A stretch of DNA of 64,000 nucleotides. Origin: Candidatus Latescibacterota bacterium (GTDB lineage: Bacteria; Latescibacterota; UBA2968; UBA8231). The first letter of the stretch is position 1. The number at the start of each line of letters is the position of its first letter. Of this stretch, positions 1 through 9,823 are shown piece by piece. The DNA lies in assembly GCA_021295675.1 (NCBI GenBank), contig JAGWBY010000001.1:20148-84147 (forward strand). The letters are read 5' to 3'. The notes beneath the pieces are model-generated. The model searched no databases, had not been told where the DNA came from, and saw only the letters and a program-made list of their open reading frames with translations. The translations under genes and the position numbers were made by a program.

Positions 1-1
1 G

Positions 2-1044
2 ATGGTGCCGACCCTCTTCGGCATCATGACCATCAACTTCCTCATCATCCAAGCGGCACCGGGCGGCCCGGTCGAGCGCACCATCGCGGTGATTCAGGGC
101 TTTGGCACGGACGCCACCGAGCGGGTCAGCGGCTCGGGCATGGGCGAGACCCTCGACACTGACGCGACGCCGGGCGGCGAGATCAGCAGCAAATACCGCG
201 GTGCCCAAGGGCTGGACCCCGAGTTGATTGCCGAGCTCGAACGCATGTACGGCTTCGACAAGCCGGTCCACGAGCGCTTCTTGCAGATGATCGGCCAATA
301 CGTGCGCTTCGACTTTGGCGAGAGCTTTTACCGCGACCAACGAGTCGTCGATCTGGTCAAAGAGAAGCTGCCGGTGTCGATTTCACTGGGGCTGTGGACT
401 ACGCTGCTGGTCTATTTCATCTCCATTCCCCTTGGGATCGCCAAAGCCGTGCGCGATGGCTCGCGGTTCGATGTCTGGACCTCGGGGCTGGTCATCGTCG
501 GCTATGCCATCCCCAGCTTCCTCTTTGCCATCCTGCTGATCGTGGTCTTTGCCGGTGGGCATTACCTCGACTGGTTTCCGCTGCGCGGCTTGACCTCGTC
601 TAATTGGGACGAGCTGAGCCTCTTTGCCAAGATCGCCGACTACTTCTGGCACCTAGCGCTGCCGGTCGCGGCGATGGTCATCGGCGGCTTTGCCGGGCTG
701 ACCTTGCTGACTAAAAATTCCTTCCTCGACGAGATCAACAAGCTCTACGTCACCACGGCCCGCGCCAAGGGCCTGAGCGAAAACCGGGTGCTCTACGGCC
801 ACGTCTTCCGCAACGCCATGCTGATCGTCATCGCCGGTTTTCCCAGTGCTTTTGTCGATATCTTCTTCACCGGTGCGCTGCTGACGGAAATCATCTTCTC
901 GTTGGACGGGTTGGGTTTGCTGGGCTGGTGATGTTTGCCACGCTGTATTTCTTCACGTTGCTGGGCCTGCTGATGCAGTTGGTGGGCGATTTGACCTACA
1001 CGCTGGTTGATCGCCGCATCGACTTTGAAAGCCGCGAATCATGA
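2..1044 (+). pseudogene. yejB: Peptide ABC transporter permease, YejB type, 5' truncated and frameshifted
   Basis: Inner-membrane permease of a binding-protein-dependent peptide transporter. The window opens inside the gene, a few residues after the usual start ([22 protein letters not shown] is the family's N-terminal segment). The permease signature near the C-terminus ([24 protein letters not shown]) is intact. The first frame stops at 931 right after LDGLGLLGW. The family's remaining C-terminus ([28 protein letters not shown]) continues in another frame from about 928 to the TGA at 1042-1044. About a dozen residues expected between the two parts (a YEAV..RDYPV-like segment) are absent, so this is a short deletion, not a one-base slip. 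The recovered end overlaps the next gene as ATGA, confirming the operon. Whether the lesion is real or an assembly error cannot be told here. Confidence 0.85.
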
Positions 1045-2129
1045 GCGCTGTATCCGCCCCGCCTCCTCCTCCGACGCGGTTTTTGGGCTTGCAGTTGTCG
1101 CGGCTCAATCAACGGCGGCTGGCCAATTTTCGCCGCAATCGACGCGGCTTTTGGAGTTTTTGGCTTTTCTGGGGCCTTTTCGTCCTGAGCCTGCCGGCCG
1201 AGTTCATTGCCAACGACCGTCCGCTGGTCGTCCGGTTCGACGGCAGCTATTACTTCCCGGTTCTCGCAACGTATCCCGAAACGACCTTTGGCGGCGATTT
1301 TGAGACCGAGGCCGAATACCGCGACCCCTTCGTCAAGGAGCTAATCGAGGAAAAGGGCTGGATCTTGTGGCCGCTGGTGTCCTATAGCTACGACACGGTC
1401 AACTACGACCTCAAGCAGCCGGCTCCTTCCCCGCCCGATGCTGAAAACTGGCTCGGCACGGACGACCAAGCGCGCGACGTGGTGGCGCGCGTGCTCTACG
1501 GGTACCGCATCTCCGTGCTCTTCGGCCTGCTGCTGACACTGTTCAGCGCTGTGGTCGGCATTGCCGCGGGCGCGGTGCAGGGGTATTTCGGCGGCTGGGT
1601 AGATTTGCTCTTTCAGCGCTTTATCGAGATCTGGCAGGGCTTGCCGCTGCTCTATTTGCTGATCATTCTCGCCAGCGTGGTGGAGCCGAATTTCTGGTGG
1701 CTCCTTGGCTTGTTGCTGCTGTTTCGCTGGATGGGTTTGGTCGGGGTGGTGCGCGCTGAATTTTTGCGCGCGCGCAATTTCGACTTCGTCAAAGCCGCCC
1801 GCGCCCTCGGCCAAGGCGACCGCCGCATCATGTGGCGGCACGTACTGCCCAACGCCATGGTCTCGACCCTGACCTTTTTGCCCTTTGTGCTCACCGGCTC
1901 AGTAGCGGTGCTGACCTCGCTCGACTTCCTCGGCTTTGGCCTGCCGCCCGGCTCACCGTCGCTGGGCGAACTGCTCAACCAAGGCAAGCGCAACCTCCAA
2001 GCGCCGTGGCTGGGCTTTACGGCTTTTTTCGCGCTGGCGGTGATGCTGTCGCTGTTGGTCTTTATCGGCGAGGCGGTGCGCGACGCGTTTGATCCGCGCA
2101 AGACCTACGCCGGGGAGGACGGCGCATGA
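1041..2129 (+). CDS. yejE: Peptide ABC transporter permease, YejE/OppC type
   Basis: Second inner-membrane permease of the same peptide importer, 362 residues and apparently complete. An Arg-rich cytoplasmic N-terminus ([13 protein letters not shown]) precedes the first membrane helix. A periplasmic stretch follows with the family motif [24 protein letters not shown], then five further hydrophobic segments. The ATPase-contact loop [33 protein letters not shown] is well formed. The C-terminus [16 protein letters not shown] matches YejE. The start overlaps the end of the upstream permease and its stop (2127-2129) overlaps the next gene's ATG at 2126, so all three genes are probably translationally coupled. 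The periplasmic binding protein yejA would lie upstream, outside the window. Confidence 0.93.
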   Translation: MSAVSAPPPPPTRFLGLQLSRLNQRRLANFRRNRRGFWSFWLFWGLFVLSLPAEFIANDRPLVVRFDGSYYFPVLATYPETTFGGDFETEAEYRDPFVKELIEEKGWILWPLVSYSYDTVNYDLKQPAPSPPDAENWLGTDDQARDVVARVLYGYRISVLFGLLLTLFSAVVGIAAGAVQGYFGGWVDLLFQRFIEIWQGLPLLYLLIILASVVEPNFWWLLGLLLLFRWMGLVGVVRAEFLRARNFDFVKAARALGQGDRRIMWRHVLPNAMVSTLTFLPFVLTGSVAVLTSLDFLGFGLPPGSPSLGELLNQGKRNLQAPWLGFTAFFALAVMLSLLVFIGEAVRDAFDPRKTYAGEDGA

Positions 2130-3679
2130 GCCTGCTGACCATCGAAAACTTGGGCGTGCGCTTCCACGTCGAGGGAGAAGCTGTCGAGGCCGTGCGCAGT
2201 GCTTCGCTGCACATCGAGCGCGGCGAGACCGTGGCGCTGGTCGGCGAATCCGGCTCGGGCAAGTCGGTGACCGCGCTCTCGGTGCTGCAACTGTTGCCCT
2301 ACCCGCGCGCCAGCCACCCCCACGGCAGCGTCTGTTGGGCGCTGAGTCGGCGCGGTTGCAGGAACTGCGCGGCGACCGCGTGGCGATGGTTTTTCAAGAA
2401 CCGATGACCTCGCTCAACCCGCTGCATTCCATCGAAAAGCAACTGTGTGAAACGCTCATCCTGCATCGGGGTCTGAGCCGCGTGGAAGCGCGTGATCGGG
2501 CTATGGAGCTTTTAGGGCTGGTCGGCCTCCCCGATGTCGAGGAGCGCTTAGACGCTTGGCCGCACCAGCTTTCGGGTGGTCAGCGCCAGCGGGTGATGAT
2601 CGCCATGGCCTTGGCCAACGAGCCCGACCTGCTCATTGCCGACGAGCCGACTACGGCACTCGATGTGACCATCCAGGCGCAGATTCTCGCCCTGCTCAAG
2701 GACCTTCAGGCCCGGTTGGGCATGGCGATTCTGCTAATCACCCACGATCTGGGCATCGTCCGCCACATGGCCGACCGCGTCTATGTGATGAGCGACGAGT
2801 CTCTCTTCACCGCTCCGCAACACCCCTATACCCGCACGCTCTTAGCGGCCGAGCCCGAGGGCGAACCGGCTCCGATCGACGAGACTGCGCCCGAAGTCAT
2901 CCACACCGACAACCTCAAGGTCCACTTTCCCATCAAGCGCGGTCTGCTGCGCCGCACCGTGGGCCATGTAAAAGCAGTCGATGGAATTTCGCTCAGTATC
3001 CGCGCGGGGCAGACCGTCGGCATCGTCGGCGAATCCGGTTCGGGCAAGACGACGCTGGGGCAGGCGCTCTTGCGGCTGGTGGCCAGCGCGGGGCCGATCG
3101 AATTCGACGGCCGCGACATCCAAGGCTGGCGTCAGAAGGAGATCCGTCCGCTGCGGCGGCAGATGCAGATCGTCTTCCAAGATCCCTTCGCTTCGCTGAG
3201 CCCGCGGCTGTCGGCCTTTCAGATTATCGAGGAGGGCCTGCTGATTCACGCAATCGGCGGCAATTACCACCAGCGCCGGCAGCTAGTAGCCGAGACCATG
3301 GCCGAAGTTGACCTGGACCCGTTGACCATGGACCGCTACCCGCACGCAGCGCATCGCCATCGCCCGCGCCATGGCCCTCAAGCCGCGCTTCGTGGTCCTC
3401 GACGAACCGACCAGCGCCTTAGACAAAACGGTGCAGGCCCAGATCGTCGAGCTGCTGCTGCAACTACAAGAGCGCCACGGCCTGGCCTATTTGTTCATCA
3501 GTCACGATTTGAAGGTGGTCCGCGCCTTGGCGAGCGAGCTGATTGTGATGAAGGAGGGGTTGGTCGTTGAGCAGGGACCGACGCGGGAGGTCTTCGCCGC
3601 GCCACAAGAGGCCTATACGCGGGCGTTGATCGCGGCGGCCTTTGATATTGAGGCGATAGAGGACGGAGAGGACGAGTAG
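2126..3679 (+). pseudogene. yejF: Fused double-ATPase subunit of peptide ABC transporter, YejF type, with several small lesions
   Basis: Two ABC ATPase domains in tandem, as in YejF. Domain 1 starts [17 protein letters not shown] with Walker A GESGSGKS, then ends in a frameshift near 2331. Its continuation (LLGAESARLQELRGDRVAMVFQEP) runs in another frame from about 2332, with signature [14 protein letters not shown] and Walker B LLIADEPT. Near 2795 the segment between DRVYVMS and ESLFTAPQHPYTR is about ten residues shorter than in relatives, in frame. Domain 2 has Walker A GESGSGKT, but at about 3343 the frame shifts again between MDRYPH and [15 protein letters not shown], removing the expected EFSGGQ signature. 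Walker B ([12 protein letters not shown]) and the H-loop (FISHDLK) follow to 3679. As read here, no single frame encodes a working subunit. YejABEF imports peptides and microcin C in E. coli; the substrate here is unknown. Confidence 0.85.
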
Positions 3680-3734
3680 GATTCGCTTTGCGCCGTATAA
3701 TTGTTATTTATTATGCGCATTGAAGGAGCATTTT

Positions 3735-5786
3735 ATGGCTCTGAAGCAGTCCCCATTCGGCCGCGTATTGTTATTCGCGCTGGTGCTGATGGCTCAGTCG
3801 GCTTCTGCTCAGATCTCGGCGTGGAAGCTGGGCGGCGCTGGCCTGTCGTGGAGCGAAAGCGACACCACGCGTCTGTTCATCGACTTCGTCAGCGCGCCCG
3901 GCTCCATCCAGCCCATCTACCTGACGCCTGAAAAAACGGTTTTTTCCCACCTCGACAACTGGGTTTTCTGGCGCGATCCCAGCGATATCATCCTCGGCTA
4001 TGTCGATGGTGAGATCCCGCGCACCTGGAAGTGGAGCGACGGCCTGGCTGCCCCCAGTGGCAGCCTGCTTATCGACGGCGACGACGCCACCTATTACCCG
4101 CCCCGCGCCGTGCCGCTCGAACGCGAAGTTTACACGATGGATCTGGCCGTCGCCGTGCCAGCCATCTCCTTTGGCTTTACCACCCCCAGCCAGGGCTTCC
4201 GCTCCGACGGCACGCCCCTCAAGACCGATGCAATTCCCGGCTACGACGTGTCGATCGCCAGCGAATCTGAGCGGCCCGTCGTCGAGGGCACGCTGGAACC
4301 TCTCTCACATATCATCGCCGATGTCGCCGAGAATTTCGAGCCCCGCGTCGCGATCCCCTTCCCCCGCCGCTACGTGCGCTACGTGCGCTATCGGCGGCAG
4401 GTTTCGGTCCTCGACGAGGACTTTCTCGCCTCCTTCGTCCGCGGCCAATACCGGAATGCCCCACCCGGCACCATTGCCGAGTTCGAGCTCTTCGCCGAGG
4501 GCGTGCCCCGCAAGGCCATCTACAAAACCAGTATCACCGACCTCGGCCAGTCAGTGAACTTTGGGCGGCTGTTCTGGCGGACCACGCCCTTGAGCATGGT
4601 CGGCGGAGCGCCCGTGGAGACGCCCGACGCGGCAGTCGGAGTCAAGATCGAGGTGCGCACCGGCCGCGACGGGGATCCCGCCGTTTACCACGAGTACATG
4701 GAGACGGGTTTTGAGCGCGTCGTCTCGCGCGAGCGCTACGAAAACCAGCTACGCACCCGCCAGTTCCGCCCCAACCTCGAGGCACCCATCGTCACCTTGG
4801 AACCTCGCCCTGGCCTGCGCGCCTCCGTTAGGTACGACGACGAGAACTGGACTTTCTGGTCGGTGCCCTTCACCCAACCGGGCTTGCCGCTCAATCTGCG
4901 CAGCGGTTCTTATTTGCAATTGCGGATTGCGCTCGAAAGCCGGTCCTTCGACGATTTCGTCCGCCTCGACTCGCTGTGGATCGAGACCGCCCCGCTTTTG
5001 GCTGGCGACATTATCGGCGAGGTCGCCCTGCGCACCGACCCGCAACCAGCGCGCGGTTTCACCGAGGTCGCCCTAGGGCAGGAGACCGACTTCGTTTACG
5101 ACCTGCGGGCCGATTTTTCGCAGGTTGACGCTCCGGGCTTCGATGTGCTGCGCATCCGCACTGGCAGCCGCACCCGCTTCGTCGGCTTAGAGATGGGCCA
5201 ACCGCTCGCAACAGTCGCACCCGCCGAGGTTATTGAGTCGGAAGACGGCCTACTCGTTCGCCTGCCCGCCCGCGTCACTCGCGCCGACAACCCGCCGCTG
5301 CGCCTGTTGTTCTCAACCGCGCTATTCTCCCTCGCCACCACGTTCACCGGCGAGGTCTCCGACAGTGAGCGCGAGGTCTTGCCACAGCCGGTCGTCGGCG
5401 GTGACGCCGGCCAAGCGCTATCGACCAATAGCCTGCACGTGCTGGGGGCGGCGGACTCTGTCTCCAGCGCGGTCCAGGAACTGAGCGTTTCGACCCCGGT
5501 GCTGACCCCCAACGGCGATGGCGTCCACGATCGCCTGCAGATCCGCTACACGCTTTTTCGCCTGCCCGAATTGGTGCCAGTAGCACTGGAGATCTACGCC
5601 CTCAACGGACGCAGGCTGGTCCGCATTGACGCCGGGCGGCAGGCCGCTGGCCCGCAGGAAACCGAATGGGACGGACGCGACGAGCGCGGCGAGCTGCTAC
5701 CGCCCGGCCTCTATCTCCTGAGCGTCGCCCCCAATGCCGAATTTGCCACCTCGGCACAGATCCTCCCTCTGGGTATCGCCTACTAA
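3735..5786 (+). CDS. Secreted multidomain protein with C-terminal FlgD-type Ig domain (paralogue 1 of 6)
   Basis: A 683-residue exported protein of unknown function. The ATG at 3735 is preceded by AAGGAG (3723-3728) and opens a signal peptide (MALKQSPFGRVLLFALVLMA..SASAQ). The body is beta-rich. It contains a segment shared with its paralogues: a W..W..P[FY] motif (WTFWSVPFTQPG), a Y[LF]QL strand, then a domain with a conserved E[IV]..P/T start (IIGEVALRTDP). The last about 95 residues open with VLTPNGDGVHDRLQIRYTLF and continue through EIYALNGRRLVR, WDGRDERGELLPPGLYLL to a terminal GIAY. This is the FlgD Ig-like fold (Pfam FlgD_ig), common in large surface proteins of FCB bacteria. The next paralogue begins 6 bp downstream, so they are probably co-transcribed. 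Binding or structural roles are plausible; no catalytic motif is seen. Confidence 0.85.
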   Translation: MALKQSPFGRVLLFALVLMAQSASAQISAWKLGGAGLSWSESDTTRLFIDFVSAPGSIQPIYLTPEKTVFSHLDNWVFWRDPSDIILGYVDGEIPRTWKWSDGLAAPSGSLLIDGDDATYYPPRAVPLEREVYTMDLAVAVPAISFGFTTPSQGFRSDGTPLKTDAIPGYDVSIASESERPVVEGTLEPLSHIIADVAENFEPRVAIPFPRRYVRYVRYRRQVSVLDEDFLASFVRGQYRNAPPGTIAEFELFAEGVPRKAIYKTSITDLGQSVNFGRLFWRTTPLSMVGGAPVETPDAAVGVKIEVRTGRDGDPAVYHEYMETGFERVVSRERYENQLRTRQFRPNLEAPIVTLEPRPGLRASVRYDDENWTFWSVPFTQPGLPLNLRSGSYLQLRIALESRSFDDFVRLDSLWIETAPLLAGDIIGEVALRTDPQPARGFTEVALGQETDFVYDLRADFSQVDAPGFDVLRIRTGSRTRFVGLEMGQPLATVAPAEVIESEDGLLVRLPARVTRADNPPLRLLFSTALFSLATTFTGEVSDSEREVLPQPVVGGDAGQALSTNSLHVLGAADSVSSAVQELSVSTPVLTPNGDGVHDRLQIRYTLFRLPELVPVALEIYALNGRRLVRIDAGRQAAGPQETEWDGRDERGELLPPGLYLLSVAPNAEFATSAQILPLGIAY

Positions 5787-5792
5787 GAGGTA

Positions 5793-7235
5793 ATGGCTAT
5801 GTCGAGCAAGCACCTCGCCATCTGCGCCTTACTGCTGTGCGCGGTCCCGGTCTGCGCCGACCAACTGGTCTTCGACAGCGCCGCAGAGTGGGCGACCTGG
5901 GAAAAGCCCTTCGGCCTGACGCAAGTCGGGACCGAGGGACAATTACAACTGGTCAAATTCCGCAAGGATATCAACGCGGTGCAGGACGCCCACCTATTCG
6001 CACACGAGACCAAAGGGCACGGCGACTCGGTTTTCGGTGGCATCTGGGAAGTGGGCTCCAGCCCGGAGACGGCCGCGCTGGCCATCGACGGCGATCCCGA
6101 GACCTTCTGGCAGCCCGATCCGGGTGCGGCCCCCGAAGACTGGTTTATCACCATCGACCTGGGACGCGCCGTACTCGCTCGCGAAATCCGCCTGACCTTT
6201 CCCGACCAGGAAGGGGCCCGTCCCTTCAGGCAGTTTACCGTGCTGGTCAATACGGGCGTGCGCATCGTCGCCACCCAAGACGTCTTTCTTTTCCGCTCGG
6301 TCTATCGCACCACCCGACCTAATGAGGCGACCTCCATCGCCATACCCCTCGGATTTCCCGGCAACGACAGTACCTTGGTGATCGACGCCGGCCTGCGGAT
6401 AGAGCCGGATCGCCGCGAGCACTACCAGCTCATTCAGTACATCAATATCATGGCCGAGGAACAGAGCGCGGACGGGGCCCTCGCCGAGATTGAGGTCATC
6501 GGTATCGGTGACAATATCGCCATTGGCACCGACCGGCGCGGCTCCTTCACCGACGGGGCCCGCGCCACTGCCACCGCCAACCTGTTCGACGCTAATCTCA
6601 ACACCAACAACTCCATTTCCTCAGGCGTTGGCGAACTGGGTTGGAAGGACAATGGCGTGTGGTTCGGAGTCGATTTGGGCGCAGTGTTTTTCGTCGACGA
6701 GATGTTCATCTATTCGATGCGCCAGCAGGAGGGTACTCTGGGCTTTGGCGTCGGCGGCACCGGTCCCGGCCACACCATCCTCTTTTCGGACGGCACCCGC
6801 GCCTTGGGCAGCGGCCTGCCGGTGGCGGAGCCCTTCGACTATGCCGAACTGCTCACCCACCTCAACCCCGGCACCGACCGCCTGCTCTATATCCGCTATC
6901 TCTTCAGACCGCGCAAAATGCGCTATTTGTTCTGGCACGGCGTCACCGATAGCGGCTGGGGCCAAGCTAAGTGGGGGGAGTTCATGGTCTTCTCACCTGG
7001 CTATCCCGCCGAGGTCGTGCTGCGATCCGATTTTATCGATCTAGGTGCCGCAGACGGCCGCCCCAAGGTTATCAATGCACTCTCCTATGACGCCGAGCTG
7101 CCCGCCGACACCCGCATCCAATTGCGCTCGCGCTCGGGCAACGCGCTCAGCGAGCAATACACCTTCTACGACAAGAAGGGGGACGAGGTCACCGAGGAGA
7201 AAAGGTTCTCAAAGGTGCCATCGACACTGCCCTAG
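5793..7235 (+). CDS. Discoidin-like secreted protein, N-terminal part of a frameshifted gene (paralogue 2 of 6)
   Basis: N-terminal 480 residues of a protein whose remainder continues at 7235. A signal peptide (MAMSSKHLAICALLLCAVPVCAD) is followed by a discoidin (F5/8 type C)-like segment around residues 80-145 (ALAIDGDPETFWQPD, then WFITIDLGRAVLAREIRL), and a second similar one around residues 245-340 (NGVWFGVDLGAVFFVDEMFI). Such domains usually bind glycans or other surface ligands. The frame reads correctly to about 7200 (YTFYDKKGDEVTEEK), then switches to unrelated residues and stops. The paralogues at 12548 and 54533 have about seven residues (AYNKLLS or RYQKLIP) at this point that are missing here. 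That indicates a short frameshifting deletion around 7198-7204. Confidence 0.8.
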   Translation: MAMSSKHLAICALLLCAVPVCADQLVFDSAAEWATWEKPFGLTQVGTEGQLQLVKFRKDINAVQDAHLFAHETKGHGDSVFGGIWEVGSSPETAALAIDGDPETFWQPDPGAAPEDWFITIDLGRAVLAREIRLTFPDQEGARPFRQFTVLVNTGVRIVATQDVFLFRSVYRTTRPNEATSIAIPLGFPGNDSTLVIDAGLRIEPDRREHYQLIQYINIMAEEQSADGALAEIEVIGIGDNIAIGTDRRGSFTDGARATATANLFDANLNTNNSISSGVGELGWKDNGVWFGVDLGAVFFVDEMFIYSMRQQEGTLGFGVGGTGPGHTILFSDGTRALGSGLPVAEPFDYAELLTHLNPGTDRLLYIRYLFRPRKMRYLFWHGVTDSGWGQAKWGEFMVFSPGYPAEVVLRSDFIDLGAADGRPKVINALSYDAELPADTRIQLRSRSGNALSEQYTFYDKKGDEVTEEKRFSKVPSTLP

Positions 7236-8131
7236 TGGTGGGCGAGGACTGGGGCGCGTGGAGCAACGAGTACCAGTCCCCGGGTGACCCCTTCAAGTCG
7301 GAGAGTCCGCGCCGCTTTGTGCAATTGGAACTGATCTTCGCCACCGACGACCCCGAGTTTGCGCCGACGGTCCACTCGCTAGCGATCGAATTTGAGGAGG
7401 CTTTGGTGCAGGAGGCCCTAGGCCGCATCGAGCCGCGCGAGGCGCGCCCCAACGAAGCCACCCGCTTCACCTATTCCCTGGCGACGCGCGCGCTGCCCGC
7501 AGACAGCGGCTTCGACCTCTTGCGCTTTACCCTGCCTGGGCCGGTTGACCTCGAAGCTGGCGTGGAGGTGAGCGCGGGAGCAACCCCTATCGATCCCGTG
7601 GCGGTGGAAGCGCGGGGTGACTCGCTCTTCATCGCCCTGCCAGAGGTGATCGCCGCCGACTCGCTTGAGGTCAGCTTTACTACCCGCCTCCTGCAAAACG
7701 CCGCCCTCTTCGCCCTCGACCTCGGCACCAACGAGCGACCGGGTCTGTGGCAATCGGTGGAGGCCATGTCCCGCCGCGCCAATATCGTGCTCTTGCCCGA
7801 ACTGACTGGCAGCCGCTGGCTCATCGACGACCTCGCGATAGACCCTCCGGTCTTCACCCCCAATGGCGACGGGATCAACGACCAGGTCGCGATCCGCTTT
7901 GCCGTCTTGAAGGTGGCCGCGCCCGCACCGCAAGTGGAGATTTTTGACCTGAGCGGGCACCCGGTGGCGCGGCTGAGCCCGTCATCGACGGGCAGTTTAC
8001 TGTCTTATCTGTGGAATGGAGTTGATATACAGGGCGCGGTCGTGCCGCCGGGGATCTACCTCTGCCGCATTGATCTGGGCGCTCAGACCGGTGAGGACAA
8101 TGCCGTGCGTCTGATCGGGCTGGCGTACTGA
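7235..8131 (+). CDS. FlgD-Ig C-terminal part of the same frameshifted gene (paralogue 2 of 6)
   Basis: Continuation of the upstream fragment. The true junction is about 7204, where VLKGAIDTALVVGEDWGAW reads on. It is not an independent gene: there is no signal peptide, and its first residues match the middle of the paralogues (DWGAWSNEY equals DWEPWSVPY and DWSPWSNIY elsewhere). It carries the shared SPRRF.QLEL module, the E.RPNEATRFTYSL domain, and a terminal FlgD-type Ig domain (PVFTPNGDGINDQVAIRFAV, then WNGVDIQGAVVPPGIYLCRIDL) ending in IGLAY. If the frameshift is real, the secreted product loses its C-terminal domain. If it is an assembly error, the intact protein would be roughly 780-790 residues. 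Confidence 0.78.
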   Translation: MVGEDWGAWSNEYQSPGDPFKSESPRRFVQLELIFATDDPEFAPTVHSLAIEFEEALVQEALGRIEPREARPNEATRFTYSLATRALPADSGFDLLRFTLPGPVDLEAGVEVSAGATPIDPVAVEARGDSLFIALPEVIAADSLEVSFTTRLLQNAALFALDLGTNERPGLWQSVEAMSRRANIVLLPELTGSRWLIDDLAIDPPVFTPNGDGINDQVAIRFAVLKVAAPAPQVEIFDLSGHPVARLSPSSTGSLLSYLWNGVDIQGAVVPPGIYLCRIDLGAQTGEDNAVRLIGLAY

Positions 8132-8266
8132 CGTCTGCTTCACCGCATTCGCGAGTTGCCCATCTTTAGTCTTTCTTTTTTTTTGCGTAGATTCGCGTTA
8201 ATTCGCGGAGGCTTTGTAGCTTCTTCTTACACGAACCAATGTCACTGAGAAAACAGGAGTTAAACG

Positions 8267-9439
8267 ATGAAGATAACTGGAGTCGCACCGTGGCTCGTTA
8301 AATCACCAGCGCCTTACCTAGATACCGCCGGTGACCGCCCCAACAGAGAACGAGAGTATGTCTTCGTTCAAGTCTCAACAGACGAAGGGATCACAGGGTG
8401 GGGCGAAATTACCGGCACCAGCCCAGTAGCAAATAGAGCAGTCTGTGCCATGCTTGCACAAACCAGCAGTCTAATTGAAGGCGATGACGCAACACGCATT
8501 GAGACGATATGGAACAAGGTTTTCCGAGCGTTCACCTACATGGGGACCCGGGGTGCCACCTCAAATATCGTCAGTGCTATTGATATCGCGTTGTGGGATA
8601 TTCGCGGTAAGCAGTTGGGATTACCAATCTATGAACTGGTTGGCGGGGGACCCGTTCGGGACTCGATATCTCTTTACACACATCCAGGGGGTGGGAAAGA
8701 TCCAGAGGGCATAGCAGCGCACTGCAAAGCTATTGCAGAAACAGGTCATACCGCGTTGAAAACCGATCCGTTCCCTCACCATCCGGAAGAAGCCAACGGC
8801 TATTTGAGTGGGCAGATGGATGCCGCAGGAGAGGAACAGGGCGCAAATGTGATCGCTGCAATTCGAGAGGCGGTCGGACCTGACATTCAAATTCTCATCG
8901 ACTGTCACGGTCGGTTTGATGTAGCAACAGCGATTCGGCTCGCGAAAAGGTTGGAACCTTACAACATCGGATGGTTTGAAGAGCCGGTCCCCGTTGAAAG
9001 CTACCACGCATTGAAGCAGGTCAGACAGAACGTCAGCGTGCCAATCTGCGTCGGTGAGCGGCTCCAGACCCGCTATGAGTTCGTGCCAGTCCTTGAAAAT
9101 GAACTCGCGGACTATATCATGCCAGATGTGACGTGGGCGGGTGGTATTTCAGAGTTGAAGAAGATTGCGACGCAGGCGGAGGCGTACTACGTGCCGATCT
9201 CGCCACACGATGCAAGCGGTCCCATCAATGTGCTGGCTGGGGCGCATACGATGATGACAGTCCCGAATTTCTACAAATTAGAGACCAGTCGCGCCAAGCT
9301 CAACGCTTATGATGTGCTGATCGACCATCCGTTGGATGTCAGAGACGGCTGCCTACATCTGTCCAACCGTCCCGGCTTGGGAATTGAGATGAACGTCGAT
9401 TATCTGCGCAGTAAAGCAATCGCGCCATTCTCAGGCTGA
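8267..9439 (+). CDS. Enolase-superfamily sugar-acid dehydratase (mandelate racemase / galactonate dehydratase-like)
   Basis: A 390-residue member of the enolase superfamily, expected to abstract the alpha proton of a sugar acid and eliminate water. Visible residues: K165-T-D167 at the base position, metal ligands D212, E238 (FEEP) and E264 (GER), and the H314-D315 dyad (ISPHDASGP). The D212-C-H214 arrangement is like D-galactonate and D-mannonate dehydratases, where the His serves as general acid. The capping domain is at the N-terminus. Start ATG 8267 follows ACAGGAGTTAAACG. The gene is markedly more AT-rich with relaxed codon choice (aga, tta, ata frequent) compared with both neighbours, suggesting recent transfer. 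Exact substrate cannot be assigned. Confidence 0.88.
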   Translation: MKITGVAPWLVKSPAPYLDTAGDRPNREREYVFVQVSTDEGITGWGEITGTSPVANRAVCAMLAQTSSLIEGDDATRIETIWNKVFRAFTYMGTRGATSNIVSAIDIALWDIRGKQLGLPIYELVGGGPVRDSISLYTHPGGGKDPEGIAAHCKAIAETGHTALKTDPFPHHPEEANGYLSGQMDAAGEEQGANVIAAIREAVGPDIQILIDCHGRFDVATAIRLAKRLEPYNIGWFEEPVPVESYHALKQVRQNVSVPICVGERLQTRYEFVPVLENELADYIMPDVTWAGGISELKKIATQAEAYYVPISPHDASGPINVLAGAHTMMTVPNFYKLETSRAKLNAYDVLIDHPLDVRDGCLHLSNRPGLGIEMNVDYLRSKAIAPFSG

Positions 9440-9511
9440 AGTGTGAACACTTTTTTGAGCATGTCTTTGTATCGCGCGAATAGTCCGTGTGGACTCAGCA
9501 AATTTTCCGCC

Positions 9512-9823
9512 ATGACAACCTCCCAAATATGGACCCCATTTGAAGCCCCCATCCCCGAGATCCTCGCCCAGTACCCCGAGCCGCTGATGGCCCTAGCGCG
9601 CGGCGAGGTGCCGGCCTTTGTGCTGCGCCAGCACTACAACCCCGCCCATTGCCGGGCGCTGATGCGGCGCTTCTACGAGCGCAGCCTGCTCTACGATCCC
9701 CACGAGGTCGGCGAGGGCCAAGCGCGTCGCGTCGATATTGGCACTCCGCGGCGACCGCGACCAATTCCACGCCCACTCCGCGGAGACGCTGGCGTTGTTC
9801 GAGACTCTTTTCGACGGCTATGA
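9512..9823 (+). CDS. PhyH/2OG-Fe(II) oxygenase-like protein, N-terminal part of a frameshifted gene
   Basis: First part of an oxygenase-like protein. The ATG at 9512 (MTTSQIWTPFEAPIPEIL) is the likely start; an upstream in-frame start at 9443 would add 23 poorly conserved-looking residues. The reading is sensible through YNPAHCRALMRRFYERSLL and GEGQARRVDIG, near 9735. The frame then goes to Arg/Pro-rich sequence and stops at 9823. The true continuation (LALRGDRDQFHAHSAETLALFE) is in another frame from 9738. The lesion resembles the other short frameshifts in this part of the window. No iron ligands lie in this half. Confidence 0.65.
   Translation: MTTSQIWTPFEAPIPEILAQYPEPLMALARGEVPAFVLRQHYNPAHCRALMRRFYERSLLYDPHEVGEGQARRVDIGTPRRPRPIPRPLRGDAGVVRDSFRRL

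Noticed and set aside
3696..3701. TATAAT before the first FlgD-Ig gene as a sigma-70 promoter
   Set aside because: No acceptable -35 box at the right distance, and promoter consensus for this lineage is unknown.
5472..8131. TPNGDGVND motifs as proof of a type IX secretion system
   Set aside because: The motif marks FlgD-Ig or CHU_C-like C-terminal domains, which also occur in organisms without type IX secretion. No PorK/L/M/N, PorV or SprA-like gene is visible in the window.
8165..8185. T-run after the FlgD-Ig gene as a terminator
   Set aside because: No stable inverted repeat precedes the T-run.
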